From assembly GCA_003486645.1 (NCBI GenBank), contig DNGI01000080.1, forward strand, positions 53,927-69,966: a stretch of 16,040 bases of DNA, read 5' to 3'. Positions within the stretch are counted from its first letter, which is position 1. Each line of letters begins with the position of its first letter. The stretch is from Cyanobacteria bacterium UBA11370. GTDB lineage: Bacteria > Cyanobacteriota > Cyanobacteriia > Cyanobacteriales > Coleofasciculaceae. Of the stretch, positions 1 to 6,997 are shown in pieces. The notes beneath the pieces were generated by a model. The model did no database searches, was not told the origin of the DNA, and saw nothing but the letters and a program-made list of their open reading frames with translations. Both the position numbers and the translations under genes were made by a program.

Positions 1-822
1 GGATGGGGTAACGGATGTAACGGATGGGGTGTCTATTTCTCCATCTCTCTCTCTCTTCCTTTCTTCCCATGTTCCCTTCTCTTCTATTTCCTGTTGCCAA
101 AAGTTGAGGCTGTTCTGAAAATGATGGAGTGCTTGAGGGGTATCGGCGGTATTTAATCCTTGGATAAATTGTAGGCTGGCTGTGAGTTTTGGTTCTAATT
201 GATACCCCTGATTTTGTAAGTCTTTTAAGGCTAATTCGAATTCTGAACGGTTGAGAAAGCCTAAATCTAAAATGTTTACTAATTTGTATAGGGATTGAGA
301 GGAATTGAAGGCTAAAGCTTTAGTGAATAGGGAGTCTACGCCCTGGTGGAGTGAGTCGATTAATTCATCCGTGGCGATCGCAAATCGGGTTGTTGTTCCC
401 CAACTCTCAAAATCGGGTGCAAGTTTAATGAATTTGTGATGAATTTCGTCATTCATCCATAGTACTAAAGGGAAGGGGAAGTTTTTGCGGAATTCTTCCC
501 TCACTTGGTTGGCTACACTCACTATTTTATCGAGTTCTAGCACTGATTCTAAGCCAGAAATCATTAAAGCAGATGGCATTTCTTGCCCTAATTGTTCCCG
601 AATTGTAGCGTAGAGTGTTTTCTCGGACTGTTTCAGATGAATCACGCGAATATTGATCGTGCAAAGTTCTTGCAATCGTTGCATTAAACGTTTTTGAATG
701 TGAGTGTAATTGCAACGGGCAAAAAGTAACGTAAAGCGCCCTTCTGATGCTTCAATTGCCCAAGCTAATTCGGCTAAAGCATCGTCATTATTAATAGTAA
801 AGGTATCTAATAATTCACTCAT
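1..822 (-). CDS. Partial TPR-type protein, N-terminal domain (3' end beyond window)
   Basis: An uninterrupted frame of 274 codons reads from an ATG at 822 to the left edge, so the C-terminus is missing. The ATG overlaps the TGA of the upstream ATPase gene (ATGA), which implies translational coupling. The first 210 residues form an alpha/beta domain with stretches such as ELAWAIEASEGRFTLLFARC and EEFRKNFPFPLVLWMNDE. I recognise this domain as the N-terminal part of cyanobacterial proteins that continue into TPR repeats, but no TPR lies inside the window. After about residue 240 the protein becomes low complexity, with E/K/R runs and then a repeated T-P-S-V pattern encoded by short DNA repeats. 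Function is unknown. A partnership with the ATPase is inferred from the overlap only. Confidence 0.85.
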   Translation of the reverse strand, partial: MSELLDTFTINNDDALAELAWAIEASEGRFTLLFARCNYTHIQKRLMQRLQELCTINIRVIHLKQSEKTLYATIREQLGQEMPSALMISGLESVLELDKIVSVANQVREEFRKNFPFPLVLWMNDEIHHKFIKLAPDFESWGTTTRFAIATDELIDSLHQGVDSLFTKALAFNSSQSLYKLVNILDLGFLNRSEFELALKDLQNQGYQLEPKLTASLQFIQGLNTADTPQALHHFQNSLNFWQQEIEEKGTWEERKRERDGEIDTPSVTSVTPS

Positions 823-2171
823 GGCTGCAATTGTTGAGCGTCTGCTAAAATCGGATTGATATCAAACCACGTTTCCTCGTCTTGGTGATATTCAAACACT
901 AATCGACTGCGAATTAATGCCTCATATCCCTCATTGTCGCTAACCCATTTTCTCTGCTGTACTTGGCGCAACAATTCCCACTCTAGATCAGAGATTCGCA
1001 GGGTGATATCACTACGGTATTCCCGAATTAATCGTTCTAAGGTTTCGCGGCGGAGGGGAAGTTCTCGTTCCTTTTTAATCCAATCATTCAGCAATTTAAG
1101 TAAGTCGCGGACGTGTCCTCCACTGACATAGCATAGGCGGTTTAAGGTTTCAGAATTATCAAAAATTTCGGTAATTTTATTAAGACGTTCATCAGGATCT
1201 AAATCGGGAAATGCCCGTGCTAATACCATCTGTTGTAATAGGGTTATTCCCGCTTCACAATCACTCCCATCTTTTAGCTGTACGGGAACCATTGGCAATA
1301 CTTTAGGACGTTCAGGAAATCGCTGAGTCAGCATTCCATAATCATTGGAAAATTTTAAAGCTAAAGGCATGGTGTAGACAACATGACAATGTAGTTTAGT
1401 TAAACATTCTCCCTGATCCACAAATAAATATTCTTGCTGGGGTCGTCCCCAAGGTTTTGCCTGATTATCCACCCGATCAAGATTATCGACAATTGCAACT
1501 AATCCATTTTTGCCATGTTTTTTCAACGAGGCGATCGCAGGTTCTATTAATTCTTTATTAATCGCTTCTAACAAGTGGGTTTTCTGGGGTCCAAGATACT
1601 GATTAAGTTTCTGGCGTAATGTAGCATCATTTTTTGCTTTCGCCGTAATTTCCCCAATTCCAAAAGCGAGAGAAAAGGTTTCCCCTTGAGAATTCACTCC
1701 CACATCCCCAACACCGGGAACCTTCATTTTTATTCCCTGAACATCAGCATTTAAAACCTTGGCTGCACCTTGGAGTAAATTCTTTAATTCGGTTGGCTTT
1801 GCAATTGGGATTTTATCCAAACTTTGAGATATGCGCCGCGCGATCGCCAGCAACACATCACCAATATCGACATCCGCCATTTCCAAGTCTTCACTGGATT
1901 CAAAATAAACCACATGAAACCCAGCTTCTTCTAGTTCTACCTTCAGCCGTAATAGTTCTGTAGATTTGCCACAACCAATATGTCCGGTAAATAATGAACA
2001 CGTTGGTTCATCTGGGGAGAAAAACGTGATACTATCTTTTAGTTCCTCAATAATCCTGCCCCCTCGGACTGAAGAAAAATCAATATAATACTTTTGGTCT
2101 TCTGGATTTTCAACAACGAGAGTCCGACTGGGGTTGGTTGCTTGGAAAAATTTTCTTAAATCAACTGTCAT
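819..2171 (-). CDS. P-loop ATPase (AAA/STAND-like), 450 aa
   Basis: Residues 63-71, GHIGCGKST, form a clear Walker A loop. Residues 224-234, LVAIVDNLDRV, form a Walker B strand with acidic D229 and D232. SGGHVRDLL at about 350-358 resembles the sensor-2 / GG-x-R segment of AAA and STAND ATPases, and the last 60 residues look like a winged helix. Residues 120-190 hold an insert rich in G and K. No signal peptide or membrane segment is seen, so it is probably cytoplasmic. It starts at ATG 2171 without a clear ribosome site and ends inside the start codon of the following TPR-type gene. The substrate is unknown. The two genes may form an ATP-driven switch and effector pair, but this is inferred from their arrangement only. 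Confidence 0.85.
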   Translation of the reverse strand: MTVDLRKFFQATNPSRTLVVENPEDQKYYIDFSSVRGGRIIEELKDSITFFSPDEPTCSLFTGHIGCGKSTELLRLKVELEEAGFHVVYFESSEDLEMADVDIGDVLLAIARRISQSLDKIPIAKPTELKNLLQGAAKVLNADVQGIKMKVPGVGDVGVNSQGETFSLAFGIGEITAKAKNDATLRQKLNQYLGPQKTHLLEAINKELIEPAIASLKKHGKNGLVAIVDNLDRVDNQAKPWGRPQQEYLFVDQGECLTKLHCHVVYTMPLALKFSNDYGMLTQRFPERPKVLPMVPVQLKDGSDCEAGITLLQQMVLARAFPDLDPDERLNKITEIFDNSETLNRLCYVSGGHVRDLLKLLNDWIKKERELPLRRETLERLIREYRSDITLRISDLEWELLRQVQQRKWVSDNEGYEALIRSRLVFEYHQDEETWFDINPILADAQQLQP

Positions 2172-2317
2172 ACTATTACCGAGTTAGTTCTTTTTTTTAC
2201 AGGGCTTCTCATTTGAAGGTAATATATAGCTAGTCTATTTGATTCGTAAACATCCGGATGAAAGATAGCCTACATTGATAGTTTCTCTAGCATCCCATAA
2301 AATACAAGGAATTTTGG

Positions 2318-2677
2318 ATGGTCGCTCAATCTTTTAATCAACCCGTTCCCGAAATTAGTGTTGAACAACTGGCAAAGCAGATATCTGAGTCTCCTGAAGA
2401 ACTGCAACTGATTGATGTGCGAGAACCTCAAGAAATCGAGATTGCCTATCTGGAAGGCTTCGAGGTTCTTCCGTTGAGTGAATTTGCTGAATGGTCAGAT
2501 AAAATTCACACTCGATTTGACCCTAATGCCGAGACGCTGGTAATGTGTCATCATGGTATCCGTTCGGGTCAGATGTGTCAGTGGTTGGTGAGTCAGGGCT
2601 TTACCAATGTTAAGAATATTGCGGGAGGCATCGATGCTTACTCCGCAATTGTTGATCCTAGCATCCCTCGCTACTAG
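2318..2677 (+). CDS. Rhodanese-like domain protein, 119 aa
   Basis: This is a single rhodanese domain. It begins with the CH2A-like segment LIDVREPQEIEIAYLEG (31-47) and has the active-site loop CHHGIRS at 77-83, with C77 as the expected persulfide-forming nucleophile. It ends with the usual NIAGGIDAYS (100-109). The length matches single-domain rhodaneses of the GlpE/PspE type. Such proteins move sulfane sulfur in the cytoplasm, but the acceptor cannot be told from sequence. A ribosome site AAGGA lies at 2306-2310, seven bases before the ATG. The gene is divergent from the ATPase, and a weak hairpin follows it before hrcA. A direct link to the arsenic genes is not shown. Confidence 0.92.
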   Translation: MVAQSFNQPVPEISVEQLAKQISESPEELQLIDVREPQEIEIAYLEGFEVLPLSEFAEWSDKIHTRFDPNAETLVMCHHGIRSGQMCQWLVSQGFTNVKNIAGGIDAYSAIVDPSIPRY

Positions 2678-2701
2678 CCAAAGCTCACAGGGAACTTTAG
2701 G

Positions 2702-2718
2702 ACAGAAGGCTGTTCTGT
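2702..2718 (+). terminator. Possible weak terminator hairpin after the rhodanese gene
   Basis: ACAGAA (2702-2707) and TTCTGT (2713-2718) can pair around a five-base loop 25 bases after the rhodanese stop codon. The stem is short and no long T run follows, so termination here is uncertain. Confidence 0.3.
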
Positions 2719-2774
2719 TATCTTAGAAATCTAACTACTTCAGATTTTTCTCAATTCATGCTCACAAAATATCC

Positions 2775-2802
2775 TTTGAAACACTTATTTTGAAACACTT
2801 AT
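2775..2802 (+). repeat. Perfect 14-bp tandem duplication upstream of hrcA
   Basis: TTTGAAACACTTAT occurs twice in direct succession (2775-2788 and 2789-2802). The copies are identical and overlap the predicted -35 and -10 boxes of hrcA, so gain or loss of a unit would change promoter spacing. Confidence 0.95.
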
Positions 2803-2805
2803 AAA
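2776..2805 (+). promoter_or_regulatory. Candidate sigma-70-type promoter of hrcA
   Basis: TTGAAA (2776-2781) and TATAAA (2800-2805) are separated by 18 bases and lie 32 bases before the hrcA ATG. The promoter is built from the 14-bp tandem repeat at 2775-2802. No CIRCE inverted repeat (TTAGCACTC-N9-GAGTGCTAA) is visible in this spacer. Confidence 0.5.
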
Positions 2806-2836
2806 GAAAACCTGATTACGTTCAACGTTTGTTCAA

Positions 2837-3925
2837 ATGTCTGTGCAAGTAAGCTTGACTAATCGGCAACAATATGTTCTTTGGGCAACTGTCCGTCATT
2901 ACATTGCGACGGCAGAACCTGTGGGTTCTAAAGTTTTGGCACAGGAGTATGATCTTAGTGTCAGTCCGGCTACGATTCGCTCCTGTATGGGCGCTTTAGA
3001 AAAATCCGGTTTATTGTATCAACCCCACACGTCGGCTGGACGAGTTCCTTCAGATTCGGGTTATCGAATTTATGTCGATCAGTTAATCACGCCGTCGGAA
3101 ACGATGGGTCGTCAAGTCGAACATTTACTAGCCGATCAGTTGAAGTGGGAAGAGTCTAGTTTTGAAGCCTTATTGCGGGATGCAGCGCAAATTCTTTCGA
3201 CGTTAAGCGGGTATATTGCTTTAATTACGATGCCCCAAACATGGACAACACGAGTGCGCCATTTGCAATTGGTGCAGCTTGAAGTCGGGCAGATTATGTT
3301 AATAATAGTGACGGATAATTATCAAACCCAATCCGTTGTGATGGAACTGCCATTGCCACCCGATAATACTCCGCTAGACCAGGAAATTGTTGAGCGAGAA
3401 TTGCAGATTTTATCGAACTTTTTGAATAGTAAATTGAAGGGGCGATCGCTGGGTGAAATTGCGACGCAAGATTGGAGTGAGTTAGACCGAGAATTTGCTC
3501 ATTATGCTGAGTTTTTAAGGACGTTGCTGGCCGATTTGATGCGCCGAATGAAGGCTCCTGTTTTTACTCCTATTTTAATGCACGGGATCTCTGAAGTGTT
3601 GCGTCAGCCCGAATTTTCGGAGTTACAGCAAGTGCAAATGTTATTACATTTGCTGGAAGAGGAACAGGATCAACTTTGGCCTGTAATATTTGATTTACCC
3701 GAAGATGTGAAGTTAAAACGTCGGGCGAAAGTACGAATAGGATCGGAAAATCTTTTGGAACCAATGCGGGCTTGTACGTTAGTTTGTGCGACGTATCAAC
3801 AGGATGAGATACCTGTGGGAAGTGTGGGTATTCTTGGGCCAACTCGGATGCTGTATGAAAATGCGATCGCGCTTGTAGAATCGGCGGCTGATTATTTGAC
3901 AGGTGCGTTGAGTCAACCGGCTTGA
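2837..3925 (+). CDS. hrcA: Heat-inducible transcription repressor HrcA
   Basis: HrcA represses groESL/dnaK-type heat-shock operons by binding CIRCE operators, and its folding state is gauged by GroEL. The N-terminal winged helix spans residues 5-75 ([20 protein letters not shown] onward, with [18 protein letters not shown]). The family signature [16 protein letters not shown] is at 66-81. The C-terminal GAF-like ligand region carries [20 protein letters not shown] near the end. The length of 362 aa is normal for the family. It starts at ATG 2837 with no strong ribosome site. No chaperone gene is adjacent, so it acts in trans. The identification is very secure. The CIRCE targets must lie outside this window. 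Confidence 0.96.
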   Translation: MSVQVSLTNRQQYVLWATVRHYIATAEPVGSKVLAQEYDLSVSPATIRSCMGALEKSGLLYQPHTSAGRVPSDSGYRIYVDQLITPSETMGRQVEHLLADQLKWEESSFEALLRDAAQILSTLSGYIALITMPQTWTTRVRHLQLVQLEVGQIMLIIVTDNYQTQSVVMELPLPPDNTPLDQEIVERELQILSNFLNSKLKGRSLGEIATQDWSELDREFAHYAEFLRTLLADLMRRMKAPVFTPILMHGISEVLRQPEFSELQQVQMLLHLLEEEQDQLWPVIFDLPEDVKLKRRAKVRIGSENLLEPMRACTLVCATYQQDEIPVGSVGILGPTRMLYENAIALVESAADYLTGALSQPA

Positions 3926-4201
3926 GACAAGATAGGGAGATGGAGAGAACGTTTTTATAGTGATCTATAATTTTAAGTTTTAAGAACTTTAAATTTTATC
4001 TACTTACTTAGTTTCAGCCAATTCTCAGGAAAAACTCATTGAGCAACAGTTTAATTCTGAAGAAAAGATGGAATCTGAGTAGGTAGTCAAACATTGTCTC
4101 GTAGCATTAAACCTGGACAGAAGATTAGATAGGTTTAAATTAATAAGATTGCCTCTCTGATCTGCCATAACCTTAAAACCCTTATCAAGGTAAAAATTCT
4201 C
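3926..4201. other. 276-bp spacer between hrcA and arsM
   Basis: The spacer is AT-rich. It holds a small palindrome, TATAG-TGAT-CTATA (3956-3969), just after hrcA, and a weak ACCTT/AAGGT pair (4170-4191) directly before arsM. No copy of the TCAA-N6-TTGA operator found before arsR1, pstS and acr3 is present. No convincing gene is seen on either strand. Confidence 0.6.
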
Positions 4202-5170
4202 ATGACCTATCTTGAAACAACCGCACAATTTTACAGTGAAGTTGCCCAAACGCCGCAAGTCGGTTTGTGTTGTGTCCAAAGTAGTCCTCTACAACTACCC
4301 GGATTGAAAATTCCCACTAAGATGCAGGAGATGAATTATGGTTGCGGTACGACAGTTCATCCTGCTGAACTTACAAACCAACCCACTATCTTGTATGTGG
4401 GTGTTGGTGGCGGTTTGGAAGCGCTACAATTTGCCTATTTTTCCAGGTATTCGGGTAGTGTAATTGCTGTCGATCCAGTAACCGCGATGCGGGAAGCTGC
4501 TAGCCGTAATTTGGAAATTGCTGCTCAAGAAAATCCCTGGTTTGATCCGAGTTTTGTAGATATTCGGGATGGAGATGCTTTTGCTTTACCCGTACCCGAT
4601 GCTTCGGTGGATGTTGTTGCTCAAAATTGCCTATTTAATATCTTTGAACCTGCGGATCTAACTAAAGCGCTGAAAGAAGCTTATCGGGTTTTAAAAATAG
4701 GAGGACGCTTGATTATGAGCGATCCGATCGCTACCCGTCCTATTCCTTCCCATTTACAACAAGACGAACGGTTAAGAGCAATGTGCCTATCAGGCGCTCT
4801 CACCTATGATCAGTATATTCAACATTTAGTAAATGCGGGCTTTGGTCAAGTGGAAATTCGGGCAAGACGACCTTATCGATTGCTGGATTGTCAGACTAAC
4901 GATTTAGAAGAACCGCTATTATTAGAAAGTTTAGACTCGGTATCGTTTAAAGTTCCAATTCCAGATGATGGTGCTTGTATTTTTACAGGAAAAACGGCAA
5001 TTTATATGGGAAATAAAGACGTTTTTGATGACTCAGCCGGACACGTTCTCCAACGTGGTGTACCTGTAGCTGTGTGCGATAAGACAGCGGGGAAACTGGC
5101 ATTATCAACTCCAGGAGATATTTTAATTACTGATTCAACATGGCATTATGTTGGGGGAGGTTGTTGTTAG
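4202..5170 (+). CDS. arsM: Arsenite S-adenosylmethionine methyltransferase ArsM (cyanobacterial/arsenosugar type)
   Basis: This is a class I SAM-dependent methyltransferase. Motif I, LYVGVGGGLEALQFA, is at 64-78, the acidic D91 follows the next strand, and GGRLIMSDPI is at 167-176. Three cysteines match the As(III)-binding triad of ArsM enzymes: C48 (NYGCGT), C143 (QNCLFN) and C195 (AMCLSG). A C-terminal extension of about 90 residues includes C259, C292 and a final GGGCC, as in the variant tied to arsenosugar synthesis. It methylates As(III) in the cytoplasm to mono- and dimethyl forms. The radical-SAM partner ArsS is not in this window. It starts at ATG 4202 with AAGG 11 bases upstream. A TTGTTGG tract separates it from arsR1. 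Confidence 0.92.
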   Translation: MTYLETTAQFYSEVAQTPQVGLCCVQSSPLQLPGLKIPTKMQEMNYGCGTTVHPAELTNQPTILYVGVGGGLEALQFAYFSRYSGSVIAVDPVTAMREAASRNLEIAAQENPWFDPSFVDIRDGDAFALPVPDASVDVVAQNCLFNIFEPADLTKALKEAYRVLKIGGRLIMSDPIATRPIPSHLQQDERLRAMCLSGALTYDQYIQHLVNAGFGQVEIRARRPYRLLDCQTNDLEEPLLLESLDSVSFKVPIPDDGACIFTGKTAIYMGNKDVFDDSAGHVLQRGVPVAVCDKTAGKLALSTPGDILITDSTWHYVGGGCC

Positions 5171-5213
5171 TTAGTTGTTGGTTGTTTGTTGTTGGTTGTT
5201 TGTTGTTTGTCGT
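5167..5213 (+). repeat. TTGTTGG/TTGTTTG low-complexity tract
   Basis: TTGTTGGTTGT and TTTGTTG units are repeated just after the arsM stop codon. Related tracts, in both orientations, occur at 5642-5656, 8168-8205 and 12779-12810. They are simple intergenic repeats of cyanobacterial type and code for nothing recognisable. Confidence 0.8.
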
Positions 5214-5282
5214 TACAAGCACATTTTCTTGTAATCTTAGCGTTTTGTCTAATGACTAATTTTGTTAAACTGAAGTCAATAT

Positions 5283-5298
5283 TTCAATAACATTTGAT
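5283..5298 (+). promoter_or_regulatory. Candidate ArsR operator at arsR1
   Basis: TTCAA-TAACAT-TTGAT contains the core TCAA-N6-TTGA and overlaps both the arsR1 start codon and a possible -10 box. A possible promoter is TTGTTA (5262-5267), 17 bases, CAATAA (5285-5290). The same core precedes pstS and acr3, which supports autoregulation by ArsR1. Confidence 0.65.
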
Positions 5299-5629
5299 GC
5301 AAGTACAATCTTCCCCTCTAAATCCAACCTTAATCGCGTCTAGCTTTCATGCTTTATCCGATCCGATCCGGATTAGACTGCTAGAACTGCTGCGGGAGCA
5401 GGAACTTTGTGTTTGTGAACTGTGCGAAATCTTGGAGATGAGCCAGTCTAAACTATCGTTTCACTTAAAAACCCTTAAGGAAGCTGGCTTGGTTCGCGCT
5501 CGTCAAGAGGGACGCTGGATCTACTACAGCCTCAATTTACCTCAATTTGTGGTGCTGGAGCAGTATCTGGCGGAATATCGCCGCTTCAGCCCGATTTTAC
5601 CTGCTCGTCCTTGTCTAGATGCTCCTTAA
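5297..5629 (+). CDS. arsR: ArsR/SmtB-family As(III)-responsive repressor (arsR1)
   Basis: This 110-residue winged-helix repressor carries SFHALSDPIRIRLLELLRE, then ELCVCELCEIL, then the recognition helix region SQSKLSFHLKTLKEAGLV and the wing RQEGRWIYYSL. The three cysteines in the ELCVCELC stretch (C38, C40, C43 from the ATG) form the classical alpha-3 As(III)/Sb(III) site. Binding releases the repressor from DNA. I chose ATG 5297. A TTG just upstream in frame (5294) would add one residue. There is no ribosome site, and the candidate operator overlaps the start, so the message may be leaderless or nearly so. It probably controls itself, pstS and acr3-arsC through shared TCAA-N6-TTGA sites. 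Confidence 0.93.
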   Translation: MQVQSSPLNPTLIASSFHALSDPIRIRLLELLREQELCVCELCEILEMSQSKLSFHLKTLKEAGLVRARQEGRWIYYSLNLPQFVVLEQYLAEYRRFSPILPARPCLDAP

Positions 5630-5653
5630 TCGTCATTTCTTCGTTGTTTGTTG

Positions 5654-5665
5654 GTTACTAGTAAC
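5654..5665. repeat. 12-bp perfect palindrome in the arsR1-pstS spacer
   Basis: GTTACTAGTAAC is a perfect palindrome 25 bases after the arsR1 stop codon, next to a short TTGTTTGTTGG tract. Its role is unknown. It has no long stem or T run, so it is not a convincing terminator. Confidence 0.5.
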
Positions 5666-5736
5666 GGACTGCTGACAGAGGGCGAATCCATCAACTTTCT
5701 TAAACTCTTCATAACCTGGATTCTTGATTTTAGGGC

Positions 5737-5764
5737 TTGACAAATCAATTTTTTTTGAAATGAT
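5737..5764 (+). promoter_or_regulatory. Candidate pstS promoter with ArsR operator in its spacer
   Basis: A consensus -35 box TTGACA (5737-5742) is followed at once by ATCAA-TTTTTT-TTGAA (5744-5759), which fills the space to a weak -10 (AATGAT, 5759-5764). A repressor bound there would block RNA polymerase. The palindrome shares the TCAA-N6-TTGA core with the sites at arsR1 and acr3. Confidence 0.65.
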
Positions 5765-5802
5765 GGAATTAACCCCATAGAAAAATTGCAGGGGTGAGGT
5801 CA

Positions 5803-6852
5803 ATGAATATAAAAAAAGAGTCAAAGGCTTTCAGGCTGACAGGATTTGCTGTAGGAATCGGTGCGATCGCAATCCTTAGTTCATGCGCTCAAATCCCTCC
5901 ACAGCAACCAACTCAGGGCAATGCTTCTGCTACAGCTTTGATAAAAATTGATGGTTCTAGTACTGTTTTTCCGGTTACGGAATCGGTAGCTGGGGAATTT
6001 CAAAAGACGCAAGGAACAATTCAAGTAGAAGTTGCTTTTTCTGGCACTGGGGGTGGGTTTAAAAAGTTCTGTACTGGAGAAATAGATATTAACAACGCCT
6101 CGCGCCCCATTCTAACGGAAGAAATGGAAGCTTGTAGAAAAGCTGGTGTGCGATATATTGAATTACCCATTGGGTTTGATGCTTTAACCGTTGTCGTTCA
6201 TCCTGATAATAATTGGGCTAAAGATATCACGTTAGCAGAGTTGAATAAAATTTGGGAACCTGCGGCTGAAGGGAAAATTACAAGTTGGAAACAAGTTCGT
6301 AATTCTTGGCCGGATCGACCGCTTAAGTTATATGGTGCAGGGAAAGATTCGGGTACGTTTGATTATTTTACAGAAGCTGTAGTTGGCAAAGCGAAGGCGA
6401 GTCGAAATGATTATACCGCCAGCGAAGATGACAACGAACTCGTTGAGGGAGTTAGCGAAGATCCCAATGCTTTAGGATACTTTGGCTATGCTTACTATGA
6501 GTCAAGCAAAGGTCGATTAAAGAGTGTTGCAGTTGATAGCGGGAAGGGAGCAATTTTACCCTCTCGTGAAACCGTAAAAGGTGCTGAGTATCAACCTTTA
6601 ACTCGCCCTCTTTTCATTTATGTTAACTCTCGGTCGGTCAAGACTAAACTAGAGTTGCAAGAGTTTGTGGAGTATTATCTGAATCATGCCGAACGATGGG
6701 TTAATGATACAGGTTACGTCCCTTTACCCGATGAAGGTTATACGATTGCTTTGACCCATTTACAGCAAGGAAAAGAAGGCACCGTTTTTGCGGGTAAGTC
6801 TGAGTTCAATCTCAAAATTGAAGAGTTATTAAAGCGAGAAGCACAGTTTTAG
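5803..6852 (+). CDS. pstS: PstS-family phosphate-binding lipoprotein within the arsenic island
   Basis: This is the periplasmic substrate-binding component of a Pst-type phosphate ABC importer. A signal peptide ends in the lipobox LSSC, with C28 as the lipidated residue. Binding segments typical of PstS follow: DGSSTVFPV (50-58), SGTGGGF (80-86), NASRP (98-102) and GAGKDSGTFDYF (178-189). The length of 349 aa fits the short PstS branch. I chose ATG 5803, with GGTGAGG just upstream, over the in-frame GTG at 5794. No pstC, pstA or pstB is nearby, so it must dock on a permease encoded elsewhere. Its place between arsR1 and acr3, behind an ArsR-like operator, suggests a variant that feeds phosphate while excluding arsenate. 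That role is inferred. Confidence 0.9.
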   Translation: MNIKKESKAFRLTGFAVGIGAIAILSSCAQIPPQQPTQGNASATALIKIDGSSTVFPVTESVAGEFQKTQGTIQVEVAFSGTGGGFKKFCTGEIDINNASRPILTEEMEACRKAGVRYIELPIGFDALTVVVHPDNNWAKDITLAELNKIWEPAAEGKITSWKQVRNSWPDRPLKLYGAGKDSGTFDYFTEAVVGKAKASRNDYTASEDDNELVEGVSEDPNALGYFGYAYYESSKGRLKSVAVDSGKGAILPSRETVKGAEYQPLTRPLFIYVNSRSVKTKLELQEFVEYYLNHAERWVNDTGYVPLPDEGYTIALTHLQQGKEGTVFAGKSEFNLKIEELLKREAQF

Positions 6853-6939
6853 AAAGATACTATTTTCTAACCCCATTTAATGAATTAGATGGAGGTTATG
6901 AGTGTAGCGATCGCGCTTTCCTGTGGTTTGATTTATCAT

Positions 6940-6955
6940 ATCAACTTTTGTTGAA
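6940..6955 (+). promoter_or_regulatory. Candidate ArsR operator of acr3-arsC
   Basis: ATCAA-CTTTTG-TTGAA lies 43 bases before the acr3 ATG. It has the same core and spacing as the pstS site, and here the pairing extends to TCAAC/GTTGA. A -10-like TATCAT (6934-6939) abuts it, but no good -35 box is seen. Confidence 0.65.
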
Positions 6956-6997
6956 GTATCTGATTCTAAAAGATTCATCAATTCCAAAATTATCCTC

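Noticed and set aside
527..715. 62-aa minus-strand frame
   Set aside because: It lies in another frame of the long partial gene (822 to 1), which has a recognisable protein sequence and runs unbroken.
4170..4191. Riboswitch-like hairpin before arsM
   Set aside because: Only a 5-bp ACCTT/AAGGT pairing is seen, too short to support a structured RNA element.
4025..4279. 84-aa minus-strand frame before arsM
   Set aside because: It overlaps the arsM start antisense, has no ribosome site and no recognisable motif.
5633..5824. 63-aa minus-strand frame between arsR1 and pstS
   Set aside because: It covers the pstS promoter and operator and resembles no protein.
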